A stretch of 5,710 nt of DNA from Clostridia bacterium (GTDB taxonomy: Bacteria > Bacillota_A > Clostridia > Oscillospirales > CAG-272), in NCBI GenBank assembly GCA_017630995.1, contig JAGBUD010000151.1, positions 1 through 5,710 on the forward strand. The letters are read 5' to 3'. The position numbers were made by a program, and so were the translations under genes. This document shows, piece after piece, positions 1-5,710 of this stretch (positions within the stretch are counted from its first letter, which is position 1; each line of letters starts with the position of its first letter). The notes under the pieces are model-generated. The model saw only the letters and a list, made by a program, of their open reading frames with translations. It did no database searches and was not told the DNA's origin.

Positions 1-1395
1 ACGTTGACCGATATTGAGGAGCTTCTTTCAAGAGCTATCGTGGACAGTCCTCCCTTGACCGTACGTGAGGGCGGAATGATTCGCGAGGGATTCAGCGATG
101 AGGTTGATTATTATCGCGGAATTAGAGATAACGGACGCAATATAATGAATTCCATAGGCGAAAGGGAAAGGGAAGAAACGGGAATTAAAACACTTAAAGT
201 TGATTACAACAAGGTGTTTGGATATTACATCGAGGTTTCAAAATCCTTTGTTCCCCAAGTGCCCGACAGATTTATAAGAAAGCAAACCTTGACTAACTGC
301 GAAAGATATATAACGCAAGAGCTCAAGGAGATGGAAACGAGTATATTCGGTGCAGACGAAAGACTTGCTGATATAGAATACGAGTTGTTCTCCAGCTTGC
401 GCAATTTCGTCGTTGATAATTCCGAGAGAATAAGAAAAACGGCAGCGGAAATAGCGGAAATTGACGTTTTCCGTTCTCTTGCAGACGTTGCGACAAAAAA
501 TTCTTACGTATGTCCCGAGGTTGACCTTTCCTCAGACCTTATAATTAAGGACGGTAGACACCCCGTCGTTGAAAAATTTGTGAGCGATTCTTATTTCGTT
601 CCAAATGACACAACGCTTAATACTGCCGACAGCCGACTTATGATTATAACGGGTCCCAATATGGCGGGTAAATCCACGTATATGCGCCAGGTTGCTATAA
701 TAACCCTTATGGCGCAGATAGGCTCGTTTGTTCCCGCAACAGAGGCAAAAATCGGTATTGTGGATAAAATATTCACGCGTGTCGGTGCTTCTGACGATTT
801 GGCGTCGGGTCAGTCAACCTTTATGCTTGAAATGAGTGAGGTTGCGTCTATACTTAAAAATGCAACCAAAAAGTCGCTCATAATCTACGACGAGGTTGGA
901 CGAGGAACCAGCACCTATGATGGAATGGCAATCGCACGTGCGGTTGTTGAATATACTCATTCAAAGAAGATAGGAGCAAAGACTCTCTTCGCCACTCACT
1001 ACCACGAGTTGACCGATATGGAGGAATCATTCCCGGGAATCGTGAATTATAACATTGCCGCAAAGAAGCGCGGCGACGGTGTAATTTTCCTCCGTAAGAT
1101 CGTTCGCGGAGGAACAGACGATTCGTACGGAATCGAGGTTGCACAGCTTGCAGGTGTTCCGAGTGAGGTAGTAAAGCGCGCAAAGGAGATACTTTCCGAA
1201 ATTGAAAAGGAAGGTCATACGGCGCTCAAGATTCAAAAGGAAAGCTCTTTTGACTTGCAAGTCGATATGTTTGCCGCGCTTTCAAATTCAAAGGAGAGCG
1301 AGGCTTGCGACAAAATTCGAGCCACCGATATTAACACGATGACTCCTATTGAGGCGATGAATTTGCTGTTCGAAATAAAAAAGATACTCTCGTAA
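1..1395 (+). CDS. mutS: DNA mismatch repair ATPase MutS, C-terminal part (5' end outside window)
   Basis: MutS binds base mismatches and small loops in DNA and, on ATP binding, becomes a sliding clamp that recruits MutL. About 464 codons are visible; the family is usually about 850-900 residues, so the mismatch-binding, connector and first core segments lie upstream. The frame is open to base 1, so the TTG at 4 is taken as an internal Leu. Counting it as residue 1, the clamp/core helices occupy about 30-165. The ABC-type ATPase follows, with Walker A GPNMAGKST (217-225), signature STFMLEM (271-277), Walker B SLIIYDE (291-297, Asp296/Glu297), GRGTS and the switch His in ATHYHE (330-335). QVDMF (419-423) is a likely sliding-clamp-binding peptide, and the tail holds the conserved TPIEAMNLL helix. 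The gene ends in tandem TAA TAA. The family assignment is secure; the clamp contact is inferred from motif and position. Confidence 0.97.
   Translation, partial: TLTDIEELLSRAIVDSPPLTVREGGMIREGFSDEVDYYRGIRDNGRNIMNSIGEREREETGIKTLKVDYNKVFGYYIEVSKSFVPQVPDRFIRKQTLTNCERYITQELKEMETSIFGADERLADIEYELFSSLRNFVVDNSERIRKTAAEIAEIDVFRSLADVATKNSYVCPEVDLSSDLIIKDGRHPVVEKFVSDSYFVPNDTTLNTADSRLMIITGPNMAGKSTYMRQVAIITLMAQIGSFVPATEAKIGIVDKIFTRVGASDDLASGQSTFMLEMSEVASILKNATKKSLIIYDEVGRGTSTYDGMAIARAVVEYTHSKKIGAKTLFATHYHELTDMEESFPGIVNYNIAAKKRGDGVIFLRKIVRGGTDDSYGIEVAQLAGVPSEVVKRAKEILSEIEKEGHTALKIQKESSFDLQVDMFAALSNSKESEACDKIRATDINTMTPIEAMNLLFEIKKILS
1258..1272 (+). other. Candidate beta-clamp-binding motif QVDMF in MutS
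   Basis: This stretch encodes Gln-Val-Asp-Met-Phe in the poorly conserved linker between the MutS ATPase domain and the C-terminal TPIEAMNLL helix. E. coli and Bacillus MutS carry their Q-x-x-hydrophobic-aromatic/Leu sliding-clamp peptide in the same place. Residue pattern and position agree, but binding is inferred. Confidence 0.6.
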
Positions 1396-1399
1396 TAAC

Positions 1400-1403
1400 G
1401 GAG
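1400..1403 (+). promoter_or_regulatory. Ribosome binding site of mutL (GGAG)
   Basis: GGAG lies in the 21-bp mutS-mutL gap, 13 bases before the mutL ATG. The spacing is longer than the usual 5-9, so initiation may be weaker than for tgt or may rely on ribosomes arriving from mutS. No closer purine-rich site and no alternative in-frame start fits the conserved MutL N-terminus. Confidence 0.6.
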
Positions 1404-1416
1404 ATTAAAAATTCAA

Positions 1417-3393
1417 ATGTCTAAAATCAATGTTTTAAGCTTTGAAATTGCTAACCTTATTGCCGCGGGTGAGGTCGTTGAGCGTCCATCGTCCGTGCTT
1501 AAGGAATTAATCGAAAATTCAATAGATTCGGGTGCAACGGAAATAGTTGCCGAGATAAAAAAGGGCGGAGTTTCGCTTATCAGAGTTACCGATAACGGCT
1601 GCGGTATGGACGCGGAGGATATTCCCATCTCGCTCCAAAGACACGCAACGAGTAAGATTCGTGAGAAAGCAGATCTCGATTCCATAATGACTCTTGGATT
1701 TCGCGGTGAGGCGCTTGCGGCGATATCCTCGGTTTCCGAGTTGACTATCATAAGCAAAACCAAGGAAGCCGCGAGTGCAACTATGCTTACCTCGGAGGGC
1801 GGAAAAATAATTGATATAACCGAGGTTGGTGCGTCAAACGGAACAACCGTTGTTGTGGAAAACCTTTTCGGTAACGTACCCGCAAGAAGAAAATTCTTGA
1901 AAAAAGACGCAACTGAGGCAAGCAACGTAACGGCTCTTGTAGAAAGAGTTGCGCTTTCTCACCCCGAAATATCCATAACGCTTCGCATAGACGGGGAGCA
2001 GAAATTCAAAACTCCCGGTGAAAACGACCTATATAAAACCATATATTCTGTTTTTGGCAAGGAATTTGCTTCAAAGCTCATCAAGGTTTCAGCGAATGCT
2101 TCGGGAATTAAGGTTTCGGGATATATCGGAAGAAGCGACAACGTTAAAAAGAACCGCAATCTTCAAAACTTCTTTATAAACGGCAGATACGTAAAAAGTA
2201 TGACCGCTATGGCGGCGATAGAAAAGGCTTACACCTCGTATATTGCGCCTGAATGCTTCCCGACGTGCGTTCTGTTTTTGGATATGCACCCCGGCACCGT
2301 GGACGTTAACGTTCACCCTGCGAAGCTTGAGGTCAAGTTTTCTGATGAAAAGGAAGTCTTTGAAGCGGTTTACTACACCGTAAAAAGCGCACTCGAGGAT
2401 CACGAATACAGACCCGAAATGCAGCTTGGAACGCAGAAAAGAACGAATGACCGAAACCCTCTCGGCGCGTTCGTTTCCATAGGAGAAAAGACGCAAGGAG
2501 AGCAGGTGAAGCTCGGACGAGATATTCCGAAATATACACCGCCAACATATACTGCGCCCATCGAAAACAAAAAGAAACCCGACGATAGCTGGCTTGACAC
2601 TCCGATGTACTTAAATTCTCCGAAAACGGAGGTTTTTTCCTCGAAAAAGACGGGTGACGGCTTCAAAAACGAATCTAATCCTTATACAAAAATGACGCCG
2701 CGCGATTCCGTGGAGCTTTTGAATAGATACAGAAACGCAGGAAACGAGGCTCCCGTCAAGCTTAATAGCGAGGCCGTAACGAAAATAACGGTCAGCGAAG
2801 AGAGCACTGTCGAATATAAGATAATCGGCGAAGCGTTTGATTGCTATATACTCGTTGAGTCGGAGGGCGCACTTTTGCTTATTGATAAGCACGCGGCGCA
2901 CGAGCGTATTCTCTTTGAGGATCTTCTTGCCGTGCAAAAGAGAGACGGAAGAATTTGCACACAGTCGCTCATATTGCCTATCACGGTTTTTCTCTCACCG
3001 GAGGAATTGTCGGCACTTTATGAGTATAGCGCGGATATAGAAAACGTAGGCTTTAAATTTACGATTTCTCAAACGGGCGCGGATATCGTCGAGGTTCCCT
3101 CGGCAATAAGCGTTTCCGATGCGGAAACCCTGTTTGTTCGTATGCTTGACGAGCTTAACGAGGGGAGAGGTAATCCCAAGCTCACAAATGATATAAGAAA
3201 AGAAAAAGCCCTCTATCAGATTGCTTGCAAGGCGGCAATCAAGGGCGGCAGAATATACGACAGGTCGATAATCGAGTGGCTTGTCAAAAAGGTTATGGAG
3301 CTTCCCGATATAACTGTTTGTCCGCACGGCAGACCGATTGCGTACAGACTCACGAAAACGGAGCTTGACCGTCAGTTTGAAAGAATTAAATAA
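1417..3393 (+). CDS. mutL: DNA mismatch repair endonuclease MutL
   Basis: MutL couples MutS mismatch recognition to strand incision. It is complete at 658 residues, normal for endonuclease-type MutL. The GHKL ATPase domain (about 1-330) has KELIEN with Glu30/Asn34, DNGCGM (59-64), GFRGEAL (94-100) and DVNVHPAK (296-303, ATP-contacting Lys303). Residues about 335-460 are a polar, low-conservation linker. The C-terminal dimerisation/nuclease domain (about 465-658) has the metal motif DKHAAHERILFE (490-501), ACKAA (603-607), CPHGRP (635-640) and FER near the end. QSLILP (516-521) matches the clamp-interacting peptide of Bacillus-type MutL. The second residue of the canonical DQHA motif is Lys here; the metal-binding His492, Glu496, Cys635 and His637 are kept, so nuclease activity is expected. 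The ATG at 1417 gives the conserved N-terminus INVLSFEIANLIAAGEVVERP. It lies 21 bp after mutS, in the same frame, and 9 bp before tgt. Confidence 0.98.
   Translation: MSKINVLSFEIANLIAAGEVVERPSSVLKELIENSIDSGATEIVAEIKKGGVSLIRVTDNGCGMDAEDIPISLQRHATSKIREKADLDSIMTLGFRGEALAAISSVSELTIISKTKEAASATMLTSEGGKIIDITEVGASNGTTVVVENLFGNVPARRKFLKKDATEASNVTALVERVALSHPEISITLRIDGEQKFKTPGENDLYKTIYSVFGKEFASKLIKVSANASGIKVSGYIGRSDNVKKNRNLQNFFINGRYVKSMTAMAAIEKAYTSYIAPECFPTCVLFLDMHPGTVDVNVHPAKLEVKFSDEKEVFEAVYYTVKSALEDHEYRPEMQLGTQKRTNDRNPLGAFVSIGEKTQGEQVKLGRDIPKYTPPTYTAPIENKKKPDDSWLDTPMYLNSPKTEVFSSKKTGDGFKNESNPYTKMTPRDSVELLNRYRNAGNEAPVKLNSEAVTKITVSEESTVEYKIIGEAFDCYILVESEGALLLIDKHAAHERILFEDLLAVQKRDGRICTQSLILPITVFLSPEELSALYEYSADIENVGFKFTISQTGADIVEVPSAISVSDAETLFVRMLDELNEGRGNPKLTNDIRKEKALYQIACKAAIKGGRIYDRSIIEWLVKKVMELPDITVCPHGRPIAYRLTKTELDRQFERIK
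2611..2638 (+). terminator. Terminator-like hairpin with T6 tract inside mutL (tentative)
   Basis: CTCCG (2618-2622), an AAAA loop and CGGAG (2627-2631) form a perfect 5-bp GC-rich stem, extendable by one T-G wobble (2617/2632), followed directly by six T (2633-2638). TTAAA precedes it. The shape matches a short intrinsic terminator on the sense strand, but it lies in codons 399-408 of the mutL linker. A competing hairpin, GAGG (2629-2632) with CCTC (2639-2642), shares the right arm. The stem is short, so it may be a chance effect of codon choice. Confidence 0.25.
2884..2919 (+). other. MutL endonuclease metal-binding motif DKHAAHERILFE
   Basis: This encodes MutL residues 490-501, the variant D-K-H-A-x2-E-x4-E of the DQHA(x)2E(x)4E nuclease motif. 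It shows that this MutL nicks DNA itself, as in bacteria without MutH. The Gln-to-Lys change is at a position that is not a direct metal ligand in Bacillus-type MutL, so activity is probably kept. Confidence 0.85.
2962..2979 (+). other. Candidate beta-clamp-binding motif QSLILP in MutL
   Basis: This encodes MutL residues 516-521 (Gln-Ser-Leu-Ile-Leu-Pro), about 20 residues after the DKHAAHERI motif. Bacillus-type MutL has its Q-x-x-(I/L)-x-P clamp contact at the equivalent place, which guides nicking at DNA loaded with the replication clamp. The function is inferred from this match. Confidence 0.6.
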
Positions 3394-3396
3394 GGA
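3392..3396 (+). promoter_or_regulatory. Ribosome binding site of tgt (AAGGA), overlapping the mutL stop
   Basis: AAGGA starts inside the TAA stop codon of mutL and ends 6 bases before the tgt ATG at 3403. A ribosome terminating on mutL covers this site, so tgt translation is probably coupled to mutL. The good spacing supports the ATG at 3403 as the start. Confidence 0.8.
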
Positions 3397-3402
3397 ATCG
3401 GT

Positions 3403-4545
3403 ATGGGAAAATTTACTTTATTAAAGACAGAAGGAAAAGCGAGAAGGGGAAGATTTGAGACCGTTCACGGAACTATTGAAACCCCCGTATTTATGAACGT
3501 TGGAACGTCAGGTGCTATCAAGGGCGGAATTTCAACAAACGATTTGAAAGAGGTTAACTGTCAGGTTGAGCTTTCAAACACTTACCATCTTCATATAAGA
3601 CCCGGTGATGAGCTTATATACAAAATGGGCGGACTCCATAAGTTCTTTAATTGGGACAGACCGATTTTGACGGATTCAGGTGGATTTCAGGTTTTTTCGC
3701 TTGCAAAATTAAGAAAAATAACCGAAGAGGGCGTTGCGTTTAATTCTCATTTTGACGGAAAACGTATTTTTATGGGCCCCGAAGAATCAATACGTATTCA
3801 GTCGCACATAGGCTCAACCATTGCAATGGCTTTTGACGAATGCGTGGAAAATCCCGCGCCGTATAATTACGTTAAAGCATCGCACGAAAGAACTATTCGC
3901 TGGCTCATAAGGTGCCGCGAGGAGCTTGACAGACTCAATGCGCTTGATTCTACAGTCAACAAAAATCAAATGCTTTTCGGCATAAACCAAGGCGGCACGT
4001 ACGATGACCTCCGCATAGAAAACATGAAGGCTATCCGCGAAATAAACTGCGACGGATATGCAATAGGCGGTCTTGCGGTTGGAGAAGAAACCGAGATTAT
4101 GTATCACATAATCGAAACCGTTGAGCCTTATATGCCCACCGATAAGCCGAGATATCTTATGGGAGTCGGAACTCCTCAAAATATAGTTGAGGCAGTATAT
4201 CGCGGAGTTGATTTCTTCGATTGCGTTATGCCCAGCAGAAACGCTCGCCACGGAAATCTTTTCTCGTGGGAGGGAAAGATGAATCTTCTTAACGAAAAAT
4301 ATTTCGATGACCCTCGCCCGATATCAAAAAGCTGCGCTTGTCCCGCTTGCCGTAGCTATTCTCGCTCGTATATCCGCCATCTCTTTAAGGCAAAGGAAGC
4401 GCTTGGAATGCGTCTTGCTGTTTTGCATAACCTTTATTTCTATAACGATCTTATGCAAAAAATCAGAGATGCGCTTGACGAGGGACGCTACGAGGAGTTT
4501 TACAGACAGTATAGAGATAAGCTTGCCGAAAGAGTAGACGATTAA
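3403..4545 (+). CDS. tgt: tRNA-guanine(34) transglycosylase Tgt
   Basis: Tgt swaps guanine 34 in the anticodon of tRNA-Asp, -Asn, -His and -Tyr for a 7-deazaguanine, usually preQ1 in bacteria, on the way to queuosine. At 380 residues it has the normal bacterial length. The TIM-barrel motifs are NTYHLHIRPG (59-68), DSGGFQ (91-96, Asp91 base recognition), AFDEC (143-147), GINQGG (193-198), GGLAVGE (222-228) and FDCVMPSRNARHG (272-284) with nucleophile Asp273. The zinc site is C311-x-C313-x2-C316 plus His342. Cys147 and Val226 align with the Zymomonas mobilis preQ1-type residues Cys158 and Val233, which favours preQ1; Asn195 in GINQGG differs from the commoner Val. No queuosine-synthesis, queA or queG gene is in the window, so use of salvaged queuine cannot be excluded. 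The ATG at 3403 has a well-spaced AAGGA, and a second in-frame TAA follows the stop at 4555. Confidence 0.97.
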   Translation: MGKFTLLKTEGKARRGRFETVHGTIETPVFMNVGTSGAIKGGISTNDLKEVNCQVELSNTYHLHIRPGDELIYKMGGLHKFFNWDRPILTDSGGFQVFSLAKLRKITEEGVAFNSHFDGKRIFMGPEESIRIQSHIGSTIAMAFDECVENPAPYNYVKASHERTIRWLIRCREELDRLNALDSTVNKNQMLFGINQGGTYDDLRIENMKAIREINCDGYAIGGLAVGEETEIMYHIIETVEPYMPTDKPRYLMGVGTPQNIVEAVYRGVDFFDCVMPSRNARHGNLFSWEGKMNLLNEKYFDDPRPISKSCACPACRSYSRSYIRHLFKAKEALGMRLAVLHNLYFYNDLMQKIRDALDEGRYEEFYRQYRDKLAERVDD

Positions 4546-4558
4546 GTCGACAAATAAA

Positions 4559-4612
4559 ACAAAAACTGCTAAACGAGGCACATGTCCTTTGTTTAGCAGT
4601 TTTTGTATTTTT
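4559..4612. terminator. Bidirectional intrinsic terminator between tgt and the GNAT-like gene
   Basis: A perfect 16-bp inverted repeat has its left arm at 4559-4574 and right arm at 4591-4606, with a 16-base loop that can pair a little further. The core CTGCTAAAC/GTTTAGCAG is flanked by A5 on the left and T5 on the right. The plus strand continues TTTTTGTATTTTT into the stop codon of the opposing gene. The minus strand reads into a T-rich run complementary to AAATAAAACAAAAA. It therefore fits termination of both converging transcripts and fills nearly the whole 65-bp gap. Confidence 0.92.
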
Positions 4613-5009
4613 ACTTATGTGAGCTGCAATTTCCGTCAAACATTCCGTTCATATCGCAGAAAAGCAATCCGTCCTTTTCCGTTTTAAATCCGATTGCCGA
4701 AATAAGCTGCGCGTCTCCTGCCTGGCTGCTGATGTAGCAGTGATGGGATTCTATGCAAAGGTCGATAAAATTCATCGTGGCTCTTCCGAGGATAAACATT
4801 GCTTCCCAGTCGGTCGTGCCGATTTTTGCCTTTATATCCGCAATATAACCGCCCTTTTCATTGATTTCAAACTGCGAAAATCCCATAATTTCGCCCGTTT
4901 CGTCGTCCGTCATTGCGTAGGCAAAGTAATCGGGAATTGCGATCGCTCCGCAAGCATTCGCAAATTTTTCTTGCGTCGTCTTGTCGTTTATCGGTGATAT
5001 TTTAAACAT
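4611..5009 (-). CDS. Small GNAT-like (N-acetyltransferase fold) protein, substrate unknown
   Basis: This 132-residue soluble protein has no signal peptide or membrane segment. The order of elements resembles the core of a GNAT acyltransferase: strands in YAMTDDETGEIMGFSQFEIN (31-50), strand YIADIKAKIG (55-64), helix about 67-88, strand CYISSQ (91-96), helix into AIGFK (105-109) and a final strand LLFCDM (115-120). AIGFK matches the LGF signature seen late in many GNATs. The acetyl-CoA pyrophosphate loop (R/Q-x-x-G-x-G/A) is not recognisable after strand 4, where IGTTDWEAM stands instead, and the protein is shorter than usual, so catalysis is doubtful. There are five Cys residues (20, 85, 91, 118, 128). 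The ATG overlaps the stop of the upstream pseudouridine synthase gene by one base and has AAGGAG 11 bases upstream. The fold call is from pattern only; no substrate can be named. Confidence 0.75.
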   Translation of the reverse strand: MFKISPINDKTTQEKFANACGAIAIPDYFAYAMTDDETGEIMGFSQFEINEKGGYIADIKAKIGTTDWEAMFILGRATMNFIDLCIESHHCYISSQAGDAQLISAIGFKTEKDGLLFCDMNGMFDGNCSSHK

Positions 5010-5710
5010 TACTTTTTGCTCTCCTTGGTTGCCTTATAAAGATAATCCACTTCGTTTTGTTCAAGATATCTCCATTTTCCAACGGGGAGATTGTTTAACT
5101 TGAGATTGCCGATAGAAACACGCGAAAGTCTTTTAACCGTTAATCCCACAGCCTCGCACATTTTACGGATTTGTCTGTTTCTGCCCTCAACGAGCGTCAT
5201 TTTCAAAACCGTGCCGCTCTCGTCACTCTCGCCGATAACAACGTCAACGGGGCGGATTTTATATCCGTCAATAACAAGCTCGGAGGTGAGCGCCTCGTGC
5301 ATTTCAGCGCTGACAGCACCCCCAACCTTAACGCGATAAACCTTTGGAAGAGAATGGCTTGGGTGTGTGAGCTTGTTTTTTAACTCTCCGTCGTCGGTGA
5401 GTAAGAGCATTCCCTCGGATATAAGGTCGAGGCGTCCGACGGGATATACGCGAGCGTCAACTCCCGTGAGCAGATCGGTAACGCATTTTCTTCCTCTGTC
5501 ATCAGTCGTGCTTGAGAGATATCCACGCGGCTTATTCATCATTATGTAGGTGTATTCTCTTTTTTCAAAATGAATTTTTTTGCCCTTGTAGGTAACGATA
5601 TCGTGCGAGGGCTGTATTTTCATACCTAACTCGGCAACGTGACCGTTTACCGAAACGTTGCCGAGCTTTATTTCTTCTTCTGCAGCTCTGCGTGACATAA
5701 GTCCCGAATC
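5009..5710 (-). CDS. rluB: 23S/16S rRNA pseudouridine synthase, RsuA/RluB family (5' end outside window)
   Basis: This enzyme isomerises a specific uridine in rRNA to pseudouridine. The frame is open to the right window edge, with DSGL encoded before the Met at 5698. Because x-SGLMSRRAAEE is the usual start of the family's S4 RNA-binding domain, that Met is internal and probably only 7-12 residues are missing. Counting it as residue 1, the S4 domain covers about 1-45 (GNVSVNG at 13-19). The catalytic domain has MMNKPRGYLSS (53-63), the active-site segment YPVGRLDLISEGMLLLT (85-101) with catalytic Asp91, and EGRNRQIRKM (171-180) followed by LSRVSIGNLKL. These are the RsuA/RluB/RluE/RluF motifs rather than those of RluA or TruB. 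RluB (23S helix 89-90 region, E. coli position 2605) is the likeliest assignment because most Clostridia and Bacilli carry that type. The target base, and so the symbol, is less certain than the family. Confidence 0.9.
   Translation of the reverse strand, partial: DSGLMSRRAAEEEIKLGNVSVNGHVAELGMKIQPSHDIVTYKGKKIHFEKREYTYIMMNKPRGYLSSTTDDRGRKCVTDLLTGVDARVYPVGRLDLISEGMLLLTDDGELKNKLTHPSHSLPKVYRVKVGGAVSAEMHEALTSELVIDGYKIRPVDVVIGESDESGTVLKMTLVEGRNRQIRKMCEAVGLTVKRLSRVSIGNLKLNNLPVGKWRYLEQNEVDYLYKATKESKK
5021..5026 (-). promoter_or_regulatory. Ribosome binding site of the GNAT-like gene (AAGGAG)
   Basis: On the minus strand AAGGAG lies inside the last codons of the pseudouridine synthase gene, 11 bases before the ATG at 5009. 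With the TAATG stop-start overlap it indicates translational coupling and fixes the start. Confidence 0.8.

Noticed and set aside
4..6. TTG as the start codon of mutS
   Set aside because: The frame is open to the window edge, and the visible protein begins in the middle of the MutS core, so a natural start is about 400 codons upstream.
1413..1925. 170-codon open frame on the minus strand opposite mutL
   Set aside because: It lies wholly antisense to the conserved ATPase domain of mutL, begins right at the gene's start and resembles no family; it is a codon-bias shadow.
2089..2937. Several overlapping minus-strand open frames opposite mutL
   Set aside because: They overlap one another and the mutL coding region, and their compositions look like reverse-complement translations of mutL.
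3365..3393. Promoter-like TTGACC just before tgt
   Set aside because: It encodes the conserved C-terminus of MutL, and no TATAAT-like box stands 16-18 bases downstream.
3814..4251. 145-codon open frame on the minus strand opposite tgt
   Set aside because: It is antisense to the catalytic barrel of Tgt, with no ribosome binding site that stands out and no recognisable motif.
3403..4545. A DNA-modifying DpdA-type transglycosylase in a 7-deazaguanine DNA system
   Set aside because: Length, the C-x-C-x2-C/His zinc site and FDCVMPSRNARHG are those of the tRNA enzyme, and no other dpd-like gene is present.
4740..4997. 85-codon plus-strand open frame opposite the GNAT-like gene
   Set aside because: The minus-strand frame has a strong ribosome binding site, stop-start coupling and GNAT-like pattern; the plus-strand frame has none of these.
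5091..5549. Three short plus-strand open frames opposite the pseudouridine synthase
   Set aside because: They mirror conserved motifs of the minus-strand gene and overlap one another in different frames.
5696..5698. ATG as the start of the pseudouridine synthase
   Set aside because: The codons before it read Asp-Ser-Gly-Leu, which continue the conserved S4-domain N-terminus; the true start lies just beyond the right edge.
1..5710. Defence island, mobile element, CRISPR array or riboswitch
   Set aside because: All space is accounted for by five housekeeping-like genes and one terminator. I saw no direct repeats, terminal inverted repeats, integrase or transposase, nor any leader long enough for a riboswitch.

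Overview
This window looks like chromosomal core-genome DNA from a low-to-mid GC Gram-positive bacterium, most plausibly an anaerobic member of the Clostridia. The evidence is the mutS-mutL order, an endonuclease-type MutL with DKHAAHERI and CPHGRP motifs (the version found in bacteria without MutH), strong AAGGA-type ribosome binding sites, frequent AGA and ATA codons, and all five visible stop codons being TAA. The taxonomic placement is inference; no rRNA or other marker is present.

Plus strand, 1-4545: a tightly packed three-gene run. It holds the C-terminal half of mutS (cut by the left window edge), complete mutL (21 bp later) and complete tgt (9 bp after mutL). MutS recognises mismatches and MutL is the nicking endonuclease it recruits. 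Both proteins carry a recognisable candidate sliding-clamp-binding peptide. Tgt inserts a 7-deazaguanine base at position 34 of GUN-anticodon tRNAs. Its presence behind mutSL, where miaA is often found, gives a mixed DNA-repair/tRNA-modification operon. The three genes share one reading frame and are separated only by TAA codons and a few sense codons.

Junction, 4546-4610: a 16-bp perfect inverted repeat with A-rich and T-rich flanks, a bidirectional intrinsic terminator serving the two converging transcripts.

Minus strand, 4611-5710: a pseudouridine synthase of the RsuA/RluB family (5' end cut by the right window edge), followed with a 1-base TAATG overlap by a small GNAT-like protein of unknown substrate. 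The two appear translationally coupled.

There is no gene-free stretch over 300 bp, no RNA gene, mobile element, CRISPR array or riboswitch that I can see. I found no convincing new multi-gene system. The items most worth a second look are a terminator-like hairpin with a T6 tract inside the mutL linker, the same-frame mutS/mutL/tgt arrangement, the operon membership of tgt, and the degenerate GNAT-like protein.
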